DNA from: Mesorhizobium sp.
Lineage (GTDB): Bacteria > Pseudomonadota > Alphaproteobacteria > Rhizobiales > Rhizobiaceae
DNA length: 41,050 nucleotides
Assembly: GCF_024509055.1 (NCBI RefSeq)
Contig: NZ_JANINM010000235.1
Coordinates: 1 to 41,050, forward strand
Direction of reading: 5' to 3'
Positions 1 through 8,602 of this stretch are shown here, piece by piece (positions within the stretch are counted from its first letter, which is position 1; the number at the start of each line of letters is the position of its first letter). The notes beneath the pieces were generated by a model, which had not been told where the DNA came from, did not search any database, and was given only the letters and a program-made list of their open reading frames with translations. Position numbers and translations under genes: made by a program.

Positions 1-405
1 AGACCATGGACAGCCCGTCGGCCATCTTGTCGGTGAGCGCCACCGCGATCAACTCGCCCTGGCCCTTGCCGGTGATGAACGTGTCCGGGCCGCGACGCCG
101 GTATTCGATGATCTTGGTGTCGACATGCGTGTCTTCCACCATCATCGCATAGTCGAGCACGGTCATGTCCGACATGCCGCCGCGGCGATGGCGGGCATCG
201 AGATAGGAGCGGAAGAGCGAGTATTGTTCGGTCGAGGGCTGGGCGTCATGCATGGCGCCGACGAGATCGGCATTGCGGTGGATAACGCGGCGCATGTTGC
301 GACAAGGTGGGTGAACACCTTGCGCTCGAATTGTCCCTCCAGATAGGGGCACGGCGACGGCGCGGTCAGGAAGAACTGCGGCGACTGTGTCGGATGCTGC
401 GTCAT
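1..405 (-). pseudogene. bpt: Broken aspartate/glutamate leucyltransferase (Bpt), partial
   Basis: Bpt transfers Leu from Leu-tRNA to proteins with N-terminal Asp or Glu, marking them for ClpS/ClpAP degradation in the cytosol. The first ~35 residues from ATG 405 read as a normal Bpt N-terminus ([16 protein letters not shown], then [10 protein letters not shown]). After codon 301 the homology continues only in another frame: [16 protein letters not shown], then [38 protein letters not shown] and [19 protein letters not shown], running off the window at base 1. From memory of the family, about 45-50 residues are missing at the junction, including the segment with the clustered conserved cysteines. 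The original frame stops at 163, giving an 80-residue product. This is a deletion plus frameshift, so the gene is most likely dead unless it is a sequencing or assembly error. The RDD gene upstream is its usual rhizobial neighbour. Confidence 0.85.
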
Positions 406-553
406 CTAATCTTGGAAACGCTCCTGCGAATCGCCCTACCTTTGGCCCGGCCAGCGAAAAATTCAACAGGATTGTGGTGCCGCGACGGCCGCGAGCTGTT
501 CATATTTGAGCGCAGGCGGCGCGGCGGTTCGATGAGCGCGGCCGTGGGCACCG

Positions 554-1024
554 TCAGATGTCGGTGCGGGTGACCACGGTGCCGAGCAGCAGGTCGTGCA
601 GCGTCCGCTTGCGATCGGAGAACAGCGTGACCAGGAGCACCAGCGGCGTCAGGATGACGTTGCCGGCCCAGAACAGCACGGAATGCACGACCGCCGTCAT
701 GCCGTCGATGCGGCTGCCGTCGAGTTTTTCCAGGCGGATGCCCATGATCTTCATGCCGGTCGTCGCCTGGTCGCGGCTGCCCAGCGTGTTCCAGATATAC
801 AGGATGGCGACAAGCGGCAGCAGAACGGAGAACAGCGCCCAGCCGAGGCCGAAGGTCAACAGACCGAAAATGGCTACCAGAATGGCGAAAGGAATGGTCA
901 GCAGCAAGACGAAGAGATAGTCGAGGATGAAGGCAAAGATGCGCCTTGTCCGCACCCCGCGATAAGCGCGGGTGTCCTCGAACCTCGTGGTGATGATTTC
1001 GCCGTCAAGCACGCGCGTGTTCAT
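554..1024 (-). CDS. RDD family integral membrane protein
   Basis: 156 residues. Hydrophobic spans lie at about 30-55, 57-79 and 112-136. The family signature is visible as RRIFAFILDYL near residue 28, RDQATTGMKIMGIRL near 84 and the C-terminal TLHDLLLGTVVTR. RDD proteins are small inner-membrane proteins of poorly defined function, some linked to ion transport. ATG 1024 follows GAGGA at good spacing. It lies just upstream of the broken bpt on the same strand; in many rhizobia hemB, this gene and bpt are neighbours, but here hemB is replaced by a methyltransferase-like gene. Confidence 0.85.
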   Translation of the reverse strand: MNTRVLDGEIITTRFEDTRAYRGVRTRRIFAFILDYLFVLLLTIPFAILVAIFGLLTFGLGWALFSVLLPLVAILYIWNTLGSRDQATTGMKIMGIRLEKLDGSRIDGMTAVVHSVLFWAGNVILTPLVLLVTLFSDRKRTLHDLLLGTVVTRTDI

Positions 1025-1131
1025 TTTCGTTCCTCGATCGCGGCACCTCCCACGGGGATGCCTACCGCCCTTTCAAATGGTGAGGACGGTGTGAATTTCA
1101 AGGAACATGCGAGCCGGAGGCCGGCGCGCTG

Positions 1132-1857
1132 TCAGAAGATTCCCGGGCAGAGCCTGTAGCGAACCCGCTCCTTATAGTCGCGATATTCCTGCGTCATCGC
1201 CAGGATGCGCTCCTCGCGCAGGATGCGATAGATCTGGAATAGGGTGATGACCGCGTAGACGGTGAAATTGTAGACCGAGAAGCTCGACAGCAGGAACAGG
1301 ATGTGGCCCGCCAGGTAGCCGGCATAGATCGGATGCCGCAGATATCGATAGGCGCCCCACGTCACGACGCCGCGGTTGCCAGGCAGGATGGCGAAGGAAC
1401 GCCCGAGCGAGACCTTGCCCCAAATGACGAGCAGCAGCCCCATGAACTGCAGTGGCGCGCAGACATAGATCGGTATGAACTCTATGCCGCGCTCGAATGA
1501 GATCAGACCTGAGCCGAAGCCCGCCGTTAAGGCGACGACCACGGTCAGCGGATTCCAGTCACGCACCAACGGGCGTCTGGACAGCAGGAGCCAGAGGAAG
1601 TCGAGCCCTTCGGAAATCGTCAGCAGCAGGACGTTGATACGACCTGGATCGAGGAGGAAGTTATGGATGCCGCGATAGACGAACAAGGCGGCAAAGGCGA
1701 GCGCGAAGAAACGGAACAGCCCTTCGCGCAGGTCCGTAGCGACGTTGTCGGCTTTCAGCTTGCACCCCCCGCGTCCGGATGCGCGTGTCCGATTTCTGCG
1801 CGCGACCGGTCCCGATTCGAATGAATGCCATACTGACTTTGCCGTTGCCTTTCGCAA
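1132..1857 (-). CDS. Isoprenylcysteine/phospholipid methyltransferase-like membrane protein
   Basis: Up to 241 residues with about five hydrophobic segments. The C-terminal half carries the ICMT/PEMT-type signature YRYLRHPIYAGY (about 170-181) and a downstream EE pair (about 215-216) followed by QEYRDYKERVRYRLCPG. In this family those elements bind S-adenosylmethionine at the membrane surface. The substrate in bacteria is generally unknown, and lipid or small-molecule methylation is an inference. The start is uncertain: position 1857 is a TTG without a clear ribosome-binding site and the first ~35 residues are basic and unlike the family, so the true start may lie downstream at a non-ATG codon. 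It is codirectional with the RDD gene, 107 bp away. Confidence 0.7.
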   Translation of the reverse strand: MRKATAKSVWHSFESGPVARRNRTRASGRGGCKLKADNVATDLREGLFRFFALAFAALFVYRGIHNFLLDPGRINVLLLTISEGLDFLWLLLSRRPLVRDWNPLTVVVALTAGFGSGLISFERGIEFIPIYVCAPLQFMGLLLVIWGKVSLGRSFAILPGNRGVVTWGAYRYLRHPIYAGYLAGHILFLLSSFSVYNFTVYAVITLFQIYRILREERILAMTQEYRDYKERVRYRLCPGIF

Positions 1858-2185
1858 ACATTACAAATTGGTAATGTTGTGGAGGCGGCCGGGGGATGCC
1901 GTGCCGATCCAGGCAAGGGCGACCTGTGCACCGTCGTCGGGCACGCTGTCGTTCATCCGTTGAAAAGAGCGGCCTCGGACATGATGGCTACGATCAGCTC
2001 CGCTCCACCGTCCAGAGCGCGTCCAGGTCAAGAGGGCGCTTGGCAGTCAACTACGAAGCCTCTGTTTTTTCGACGAAATTCCGCCGCAAAGCCGCCTTCT
2101 TGCGCGGTTGAACTGCCTGCCTCGGGAAACCTTCCGGCCTCCCCGGCGTTGTCGTTGCGGAGTGGGATATTGCTAGCGGATTGTG
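1858..2185. promoter_or_regulatory. Intergenic region before the pseudocaspase gene, weak EcfG-like site
   Basis: No convincing gene is visible. On plus, GAAAC (2126-2130), 16 bp and CGTT (2147-2150) differ by one base from the EcfG promoter consensus GGAAC-N16-CGTT and lie about 36 bp before the ATG at 2186. The match is only suggestive. Confidence 0.3.
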
Positions 2186-4822
2186 ATGCGCGCGCTCTTG
2201 AAAATCCTCGGCCTCACGGTCGTTCTCCTCTTCATCGCAGCCCATTCCGGGGCGCAGGCGGAAGGTGAAAAGCGGTTGGCGCTTGTCATCGGCAACGGCG
2301 CCTACCAGACGGGCGAGCTTGCCACGGCGGCCAACGATGCCGGTCTCATAGCGCAGACATTGCAGGCCGCGGGCTTCGACGTGGTTGGCGCGCGTGACGT
2401 GGACCAGGACTCGCTGCGCGGGGCGTTCCGCGATTTTGCGGGCAAGGTTTCCGCCGCGGGTCCGGATGCGGTCGTTTTCGTCTATCTGGCCGGCGAGGGC
2501 GTGCAGTTCGAGGGCGAGAACTACTTCCTCCCGGTTGATGCCCAGATCGCCAATCCGAATGATGTTCCGCTCCAGGCCATGCGGATTGCCGATGTCACCA
2601 AGTCGCTTTCCGGATTGCCGGCGAAGGTCAAGGTGGTCGTGCTCGACGCGGCGCGGCCGAATAGCCTGCCGCAGTCGAACCAGCCGCTGGCCGGGGGACT
2701 TGCCTTGGTCGATCCGGATCCGAACATGCTGATTGCCTTCAATGCCGCGCCGGGAACCGTCGCGCCGGAAGGCAAGGGGCCGTATGGCGCCTACGCCCAG
2801 GCGCTCGCCGAGATGATGCGCGAAGGCGGCCTGTCGCTGCAGGATGTGTTCGACCGCACGCGGCTGCGCGTCAACGAAGTGACGCAGGGCGCCCAGGTGC
2901 CATGGAACGCCTCCAAGGTCAGCGCGCCTTTCGTCTTCTTCGACCGCGCTCCGGATGCGCCGGCGCCGAAGGTTTCCGAGGCCGAATCCCGGGCCAACCG
3001 AACGAAGGCGATCCGCGATTTCAACGCGCGCGATGCCTATGTCGCGGCGCTCGACCGCGACACGATGCACGGCTATCAGGATTTCCTCGTCGCCTATCCG
3101 CGCGATCCCATGGCCAAGCGGGTACGTGCCATCATCGCCGCGCGGCGTGAGGCGATCACCTGGCGCGAGACATGGCTGCAGGACTCGCCGGATGCCTACT
3201 GGTCCTATCTGAGGCGATACCCGCATGGTCCGCATGCATGGGACGCCCGCCGCCGGCTGGAGCATTTCGACGCTGCCCTGGAGCCGCCCGAAGAGTTCAC
3301 CGTCTATGCCTACGACGTGCCGCCGCCGCCGCCGGAAGAGATCGTCTATGTCGACCGTCCGGTGCTCTATTTCGACGACCCCGATTTCGACTTCGAGCCG
3401 CCGCCGCCGGTCGACGTGATCTTCCTGCCGCCGCCGCCGCCGGACTTCGTCGAGCTGGAAGCGCCGCCGCCGCCGGTCGACGTCTTCGTCCTGCCGACGC
3501 CGGTCTTCGTGCCGATACCAGCATTCTTCAACCCGCCGGCGGACATCGTGGCGCCGCCGAACGACGTCATCTTCAACAACATCCACAACACGACCGTCAT
3601 CAACAACATCAACAACACGACGATCAAGGAGAGCGCCGGCCAGGCCGAACACCCGAACGCCAATGCTGGGGGCAACCTCACCACGGGCCAGAAGTTGGCC
3701 GTCGGCGCCGGCGCGGCCGCGCTGGCGGCCCGGGTCGCGCTGCCCCCATTGCTGCAGAAGCGAGCGGCGTCCCATCAGGCTCCGGTCAATCAGAGTCAGG
3801 GTGGCCAAGGAACGGCGCAAGGCCAGCAGTCAGGCGGAGCGACGCCGCAGTCGAAGACGCTGCAGTCCAAGACACTGCAATCCAAGACACTGGGCAAGCT
3901 GTCGACCGATCACGCCCTGCCGAACGCCAAGACGCTCCCGCCCGTCAACGGCAAGCCGGTCCTCAACGGCCAGAACCTGCCGAACGACAACAAGTCGAGG
4001 AAGGCGCTGGGCAAGCAGGGGACGGCTGGCGGCGACAACCAACAGGCTACCGGGAATGCGGGCGCCCCGGTCACCGGCGAGCAGAACGCGACAGGCCAGG
4101 GCAAGCGCAACCTCCGCAAGCTTCCGAACGTCAACGGCGCTCCTTCGCAAAGTGGCCAGAACGCGCAGCGGAGGTTGGGCAAGAACAACCCGCCGTCGAA
4201 CCAGAACGCGCCGGAAGGCAAGCAAAACAAGCTGCCGCGCAACCAGCTCAAATCGTCCGGCCAGGCTGCCGCAGGGCCAAGCGGGCAGGGTGCCTCGCCG
4301 AATGCAAACGAGAGGAACCGGAAGCTGCGCAAGCTTCCCGAGGCCGGCGGCGTGCCTCAGGGCGGTGAACTGAATGTCCAGCGAAACTTGAGGCCGAACA
4401 AGCCTAATGCAAGTGCGCAGCGACGCCGCGAGCAGGCACAACCGAACGCGCAGGAACCGAGGCTGCGCAAACCGCAGTTCAACGCGCAGCCGAGACCTCA
4501 GATCCAGGAGCGCCGCGTGCCGCAGGTGGAGCAGCCGAGGCCTCAGGTGCGGGAGCGCCGTCTGCCGCAGGTGGAGCAGCCGAGGCCACAGATGCAGGAG
4601 CGCCGGGCGCCGCAGGAGCAGCCGAGGCCACAGATGCAGGAGCGCCGGTCGCCGCAGGAGCAGCCGAGGCCGCAGATGCAGGAACGTCGGGCGCCGCAGG
4701 AGCAGCCGAGGCCTCAGATGCAGGAGCGCCGCGCGCCGCAACAGCAACCCAGGCCGCAGCCGCAGGAATCACAAAAGAGGCCACCTTGCGGGAAGCCGGG
4801 CGAACCGGCCTGTGGCAAGTGA
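2186..4822 (+). CDS. Secreted caspase-fold pseudoenzyme with Pro-rich and repeat tail
   Basis: 878 residues from ATG 2186 (an in-frame GTG lies one codon earlier). Signal peptide at about 1-26. Residues ~30-250 follow the bacterial caspase (peptidase C14) pattern: RLALVIGNGAYQ, then GENYFLPVDA. Both catalytic positions are changed: the usual GHG reads AGEGVQ (Glu 104 for His) and the usual DACR reads DAAR (Ala 156 for Cys). It should have no peptidase activity and probably serves as a scaffold or binding protein outside the cytosol. A charged helical region (~265-370) follows, then a stretch rich in PPPP (~380-470), an Asn-rich patch, a short hydrophobic segment (~510-530), a long Gln/Asn/Lys/Pro-rich region and a tandem repeat tail. 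The last residues contain two Cys (PPCGKPGEPACGK). It is a single-gene unit; the partner is unknown. Confidence 0.8.
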   Translation: MRALLKILGLTVVLLFIAAHSGAQAEGEKRLALVIGNGAYQTGELATAANDAGLIAQTLQAAGFDVVGARDVDQDSLRGAFRDFAGKVSAAGPDAVVFVYLAGEGVQFEGENYFLPVDAQIANPNDVPLQAMRIADVTKSLSGLPAKVKVVVLDAARPNSLPQSNQPLAGGLALVDPDPNMLIAFNAAPGTVAPEGKGPYGAYAQALAEMMREGGLSLQDVFDRTRLRVNEVTQGAQVPWNASKVSAPFVFFDRAPDAPAPKVSEAESRANRTKAIRDFNARDAYVAALDRDTMHGYQDFLVAYPRDPMAKRVRAIIAARREAITWRETWLQDSPDAYWSYLRRYPHGPHAWDARRRLEHFDAALEPPEEFTVYAYDVPPPPPEEIVYVDRPVLYFDDPDFDFEPPPPVDVIFLPPPPPDFVELEAPPPPVDVFVLPTPVFVPIPAFFNPPADIVAPPNDVIFNNIHNTTVINNINNTTIKESAGQAEHPNANAGGNLTTGQKLAVGAGAAALAARVALPPLLQKRAASHQAPVNQSQGGQGTAQGQQSGGATPQSKTLQSKTLQSKTLGKLSTDHALPNAKTLPPVNGKPVLNGQNLPNDNKSRKALGKQGTAGGDNQQATGNAGAPVTGEQNATGQGKRNLRKLPNVNGAPSQSGQNAQRRLGKNNPPSNQNAPEGKQNKLPRNQLKSSGQAAAGPSGQGASPNANERNRKLRKLPEAGGVPQGGELNVQRNLRPNKPNASAQRRREQAQPNAQEPRLRKPQFNAQPRPQIQERRVPQVEQPRPQVRERRLPQVEQPRPQMQERRAPQEQPRPQMQERRSPQEQPRPQMQERRAPQEQPRPQMQERRAPQQQPRPQPQESQKRPPCGKPGEPACGK
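4487..4765 (+). repeat. 42-45 bp coding tandem repeat in the pseudocaspase tail
   Basis: Six full units plus one degenerate unit encode QPRPQMQERRAPQE-type 14-mers; the first two units are 15-mers ending in VE. The later units are nearly identical at the DNA level, which suggests recent expansion and likely length variation between strains. A shorter triplet repeat (TLQSK x3) lies near 3850-3890 in the same gene. Confidence 0.9.
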
Positions 4823-5092
4823 TCGGGCAAGAACGGGCTGAACGGCGCCAGGAGCGTTGGACCGCGACACCCTTCGCACCCATAGTCGCCTTTGACAAAT
4901 CGAGGGTCGGGCCTGCGCCTCGGTCCCAAAAAGCTGGGCATTTGCCTCTGGGCCGCCGACGCTGCGGTCGAGCACAAGCCAGGCGTCATCGCCGCCGCGA
5001 ATGCGGCGTCTCCAAAGTGCGCCATTTGGATTCTCCCGACGTTGCCACTGGCTGGCGGTCGCCAGTCGATGACAGGAGAGCCGGGCATAGGC

Positions 5093-5590
5093 TCACCCCT
5101 GGGCCGGCTCCTCGTAGATGCCGATGATGAGCAGCCAGGCGCCCGAGATCAGGAAGGCGAAGAGCACGATGGTTCCGATGGCCGCGATGTAAAGGCCTAT
5201 GCTGCGCCCGAAAATGAGGAAGATCGCGCCCAGGACCTCGGCGAGGTAGCACGCCGTGCCGCCCGCGAGCCGCGGCCCGGTCAGCCCGATGGAACTCATC
5301 CCCTCCATGATGGCCACGACATAGCCCCTGACGAAGATGAACGTCGCGATCACCCAGAGGAAAAGCCATTCGAGGCCGAGCGCCGGAAGATACTGGTTGC
5401 CCAGCAGCGCAAGGCTGCACGCCATGAAGATCGCGCTGAAGCCCGACAGCATGTTGATCGCGCGGTTCTTGTGCGTGGTGTTGCGCACGATGCGTTCCGG
5501 GTTGATCGAGATGGCGACGAAGATCAGACCGGCAAGGCCCGCCGCGCCGCCGCCCACCATGACGAAGAAATTGCTCCACTGGTCCAGCAT
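5093..5590 (-). CDS. Hypothetical five-helix membrane protein
   Basis: 165 residues from ATG 5590, preceded by GAGGGG at 6 bp. Hydrophobic segments lie at about 8-30, 47-67, 75-97, 103-127 and 133-158. The first helix contains GGGAAGLAGLIFVAIS. I do not recognise a characterised family; proteins of this shape are common as uncharacterised rhizobial membrane proteins. Its upstream region faces the CorA gene divergently (214 bp apart). The 270 bp between it and the pseudocaspase gene show no gene. Confidence 0.65.
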   Translation of the reverse strand: MLDQWSNFFVMVGGGAAGLAGLIFVAISINPERIVRNTTHKNRAINMLSGFSAIFMACSLALLGNQYLPALGLEWLFLWVIATFIFVRGYVVAIMEGMSSIGLTGPRLAGGTACYLAEVLGAIFLIFGRSIGLYIAAIGTIVLFAFLISGAWLLIIGIYEEPAQG

Positions 5591-5804
5591 GAATTGCCCC
5601 TCAGGCTCGAGCTTCAGGCGGCTCGATGGATGCGCAGGCTAGCATGGCCGCGCGCCCGGACTCCACGGGCGGGACAGGCGATCACGGCAGTGTCATCGTT
5701 CCGGTTGCGAAGGCGCGGCCGCCGCTGCCTGTCCGGCGCTCGCCCGGGAAGCCACGGCATGCTAAGGACGCCCGATCCCTCCTCATATCGGCCGCGCCCC
5801 ACAG

Positions 5805-6761
5805 ATGTTGAGCTTCTATCCGCAAGGCAAGTCCCCCGAAGCGATGGCGCAGGCCATCTGGCTGGACCTGCGCGATCCCGTTCCCGCGGAAGCCGCCGAA
5901 GTCCAGAAGCTGATCGGCGTTGCGGTGCCGAGCCGCGAAAGCCTTGCCGAGATCGAGAATTCGAGCCGGCTCAAGGCGCGCGACGGCGTGCTTTCCATGA
6001 GCGTGCCGATGATCACCCGTGTCGAAGGCGGGCCGCCGCAGGTCGCGCCCGTCGGCTTCGTGCTTTCGCGCGACCGCCTCGTCACCGTCCGCTTCGCCGC
6101 GCTGCCGGCCTTCGACGACGTCGCCGGGCGCTTCGGCGATCCAGCCCGCAGCCCGACCTGCAGCCTGGAGGTGTTCGTCGATCTTTGCGAGGAGATCGTC
6201 GACCGCCTCGCCGACAGCCTGGAGCAGGTCGCGACCGAGCTGCGCAGCCTGTCCGCGTCCTCCTTCCATGTCCCCGACAGCGCGGGCCGCAAGGCGATCC
6301 GCTCCAACCGGGTGATCCGGGGCCAGCTGCGCCATGTCGGTCGACTGGGGGATTATCTTTCTGAGAAGCGGGACGCCCTGCTGGCGCTGGCGCGCGCCGT
6401 GAATTTCAGCATCGAGATGACCACCGACTGGGACGCCGGCCAGGTGATGTCGCGAATGGATGGTCTCAAGCAGGACCTGGCCTCGCTGGCCGACTACGAG
6501 GTCCACCTCGCCGACAAGGTGCAATTCCTGCTCGACGCCATGGTCGGGCTGATCGGCATGGCGCAGAACGATATCTTCAAGATCCTCACCATCGTCTCGA
6601 TCGTCGGCATCCCGCCGACGCTCATCGCCGGCATCTACGGCATGAATTTCAAGGGCATGCCCGAATATGACTGGGCCTATGGCTATCCCTACGGGCTGGC
6701 GATGATCGTTCTTAGCGCCGTCATTCCGCTCGCGTGGTTCAAATGGCGCGGCTGGTTCTGA
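5805..6761 (+). CDS. CorA family divalent cation transporter (ZntB-like)
   Basis: 318 residues. The N-terminal two thirds form a soluble cytosolic domain; two transmembrane helices lie at about 253-277 and 288-310. The pore signature YGMNF (Gly279-Met280-Asn281) closes the first helix, as in CorA/ZntB proteins, which form homopentamers moving Mg, Co or Zn. The loop after GMN reads KGMPEYDW rather than the MPEL of classical CorA, so the substrate cannot be set from sequence. ATG 5805 has no strong ribosome-binding site. It appears to be monocistronic. Confidence 0.88.
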   Translation: MLSFYPQGKSPEAMAQAIWLDLRDPVPAEAAEVQKLIGVAVPSRESLAEIENSSRLKARDGVLSMSVPMITRVEGGPPQVAPVGFVLSRDRLVTVRFAALPAFDDVAGRFGDPARSPTCSLEVFVDLCEEIVDRLADSLEQVATELRSLSASSFHVPDSAGRKAIRSNRVIRGQLRHVGRLGDYLSEKRDALLALARAVNFSIEMTTDWDAGQVMSRMDGLKQDLASLADYEVHLADKVQFLLDAMVGLIGMAQNDIFKILTIVSIVGIPPTLIAGIYGMNFKGMPEYDWAYGYPYGLAMIVLSAVIPLAWFKWRGWF

Positions 6762-6844
6762 CGGGCCGGACCCAGGCTGCGAAGGCGACCGACCGCCAAC
6801 GGCGGCATGATAAGCATCGCCGCTGCTGACGGCTGCCCAGATAC

Positions 6845-6876
6845 AAAAAAGCCCGCTCCGGTGTTCTGGAGCGGGC
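6845..6876 (-). terminator. Rho-independent terminator of the small exported protein gene
   Basis: A perfect 9-bp stem (6851-6859 with 6868-6876) with an 8-nt loop is followed on minus by a run of six T (6850-6845). It sits 17 bp after the stop of the gene starting at 7114. Confidence 0.88.
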
Positions 6877-6892
6877 GGAAGCTTCTATTCCC

Positions 6893-7114
6893 TTATTTGC
6901 AGTCTTTGAGCATCTTCAATGCCTTCTCGGCATTGGCTTGGGAATCGTAAGCCTTCGTTCCGGCGTCAGTCACTTTCTTGCCGTCGGGCTTCGTGGAAAC
7001 CACGGAGCACTTCTTCGTCGTGGCGTCCTTGCCCACCCAGTATTGGGTAGCGGCGAACGCAGGCATGCTGACGAGCGTCACAATCGAAGCAGCAACCAGA
7101 ACTTTGCGAATCAT
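6893..7114 (-). CDS. Small exported protein of unknown function
   Basis: 73 residues from ATG 7114, preceded by GGGAG at 6 bp. A clear signal peptide (MIRKVLVAASIVTLVSMPAFA) ends in an AxA-type cleavage site at about residue 21, leaving a ~52-residue mature protein with two Cys (KKCSVV near 36 and the terminal KDCK) that could form one disulfide. It has its own promoter region and terminator, so it is a single-gene unit. Similar small proteins occur in rhizobia without an assigned role. The 171 bp upstream show no further gene. Confidence 0.75.
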   Translation of the reverse strand: MIRKVLVAASIVTLVSMPAFAATQYWVGKDATTKKCSVVSTKPDGKKVTDAGTKAYDSQANAEKALKMLKDCK

Positions 7115-7285
7115 GGTGTTCTCCCAGATTAATCAATAGCTGTTGGGGCGACCCGGATCATTTATCCAGTTCTGTTGCCCATCAACTTGGACTCGTAAAC
7201 CAGGCCGCGCGTCAGCGGTATCTCGAACCTGCCACAGAGGGCAATTTACAAATCCGTAAGCTGCGCGTCGCGGCCCCGCCGCCGC

Positions 7286-8599
7286 CTAATGCTCCCTGAA
7301 CGCCCGCGCGAAGGAATCCAGCAGCGGTCGTGCAAGGTATTCGAGGAAGGTCCGGTCGCCGGTGCCGATGAAGGCCTCGACAGGCGTTCCAGGATAGAGC
7401 TGCCCGGCCTTCACCTCGGGGGGCAGGGCGTCGGCGATCTTCAGCCTGGCGCGGAAATAGGGCTCGTGGGTGGCCGGGTCGAACAGCCGGTCGGCGGAAA
7501 TCTGCGTCACCGTGGCCGGCACCTCGGGCGTCAGCCGCATGTTGAGCGCCGATAGCCTCAGTCTCGCCGGCTGGCCGACGCGCACGCGGTCGATGTCGCC
7601 CGGCCTGAGCTTGGCGTCGACGATCAGGCCCGACGCCGTCGGCAGGATCTCCATGATCTTCTCGCCAGGTCCGATCACGCTGCCCTTCGAATTGTAGGTC
7701 GAGGACACGACGATGCCGTCGGCCGGCGCCCTGATCGTCGTGCGTTCCAGCACCGCCTCGGCCGCCCGCGTCTGCTCGCCGATGTCGGCGAGCTTGGTGC
7801 GGACATCGTCGAGCTTAGTCAGCGCGTCCTCCACGCGCTGCGTCGTCAGGCGCTCGGTCTGGTCCTCAGCCTCGATGATCTGCGTCTTGACCGAGGCGAA
7901 GTCGGCCTCCAGCGTGCCGGCCTGGCCGACGAGGTCGGCCTCGCTGCGCAGAAGCTGCGAATATTCGCTGCGGTTGGTGAGGCCCCGGTCGAGCAGGCTC
8001 GACTTGATGTCGAGCTCCTTCTTCACCACGTCGGCCTGCTGCTGGATGGCGAGCTTCTGCGCGTTCAGGCCCTGCAGCGACTCGCGCTGCATGGCGACCC
8101 GTTGCGCCAGGATCGACTGCTCGGAGCGGAAGCGGGCAAGCCTTGCATCGAATTCCTTCTGCTGCTCGCCGATCAGCATCTCGAAATCGTGCTGGAACGC
8201 CGCCGGCGCCGCCTCGGTGACCGGCGCCAGCCTGTCCAGCCCGTCGCGCTCCGCCTCTAGCCGCAGCGCACTCGCCTCGAGCGCGATCGACTGCCTGGCC
8301 AGCCGGTTGAGCTCGGCCTGCGCTGCCGTCTTGTCGAGGACGATCAGGTCCTGTCCTTCCCGCACGCGGTCGCCCTCATGCACCAGCAGCTGCTGGACGA
8401 TGCCGCCCTCGGCATGCTGGATCAGGATGTTGCCGCCGGTGGCCGAGATCGTGCCCTGGGTGATGACCGCGCCGGCCAGCGGCGCGCTCGCCGCCCAATA
8501 ACCGAAGCCGCCGACCAGGAGCGCGGTCGCGGCATAGCCGGCGAAAGCGACGCGGCGGAAATCGGTGCGCGGCTGGCTGTCGAGGCTTGGCGCGGACAT
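7286..8599 (-). CDS. Type I secretion membrane fusion protein (HlyD/PrsE family)
   Basis: 437 residues: short cytosolic N-terminus, one transmembrane helix at about 17-38, a lipoyl/barrel half (GNILIQHAEGGIVQQLLVHEG), a long periplasmic coiled coil (~95-290) and the second beta domain (RTTIRAPADGIVVSS, then PGEKIMEILP). The adaptor links the inner-membrane ABC exporter to an outer-membrane TolC channel; no tolC is in the window, so a shared one is presumably used. It starts 3 bp after the ABC gene stops, so the two are translationally coupled. Together with the GH16 gene it forms a complete substrate-exporter operon. Confidence 0.93.
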   Translation of the reverse strand: MSAPSLDSQPRTDFRRVAFAGYAATALLVGGFGYWAASAPLAGAVITQGTISATGGNILIQHAEGGIVQQLLVHEGDRVREGQDLIVLDKTAAQAELNRLARQSIALEASALRLEAERDGLDRLAPVTEAAPAAFQHDFEMLIGEQQKEFDARLARFRSEQSILAQRVAMQRESLQGLNAQKLAIQQQADVVKKELDIKSSLLDRGLTNRSEYSQLLRSEADLVGQAGTLEADFASVKTQIIEAEDQTERLTTQRVEDALTKLDDVRTKLADIGEQTRAAEAVLERTTIRAPADGIVVSSTYNSKGSVIGPGEKIMEILPTASGLIVDAKLRPGDIDRVRVGQPARLRLSALNMRLTPEVPATVTQISADRLFDPATHEPYFRARLKIADALPPEVKAGQLYPGTPVEAFIGTGDRTFLEYLARPLLDSFARAFREH

Positions 8600-8602
8600 C
8601 GC

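Noticed and set aside
2051..3820. Long minus-strand open frame opposite the pseudocaspase gene
   Set aside because: Arg-rich, low-complexity translation without domain or start signals; a shadow of GC-rich codon usage on plus.
3172..4368. Second plus-strand frame within the pseudocaspase gene
   Set aside because: Ala/Arg/Gln-rich shadow of the repeat-rich coding region.
4892..6364. Long plus-strand open frame
   Set aside because: It runs antisense to a clear membrane protein gene and out of frame through CorA; no family features.
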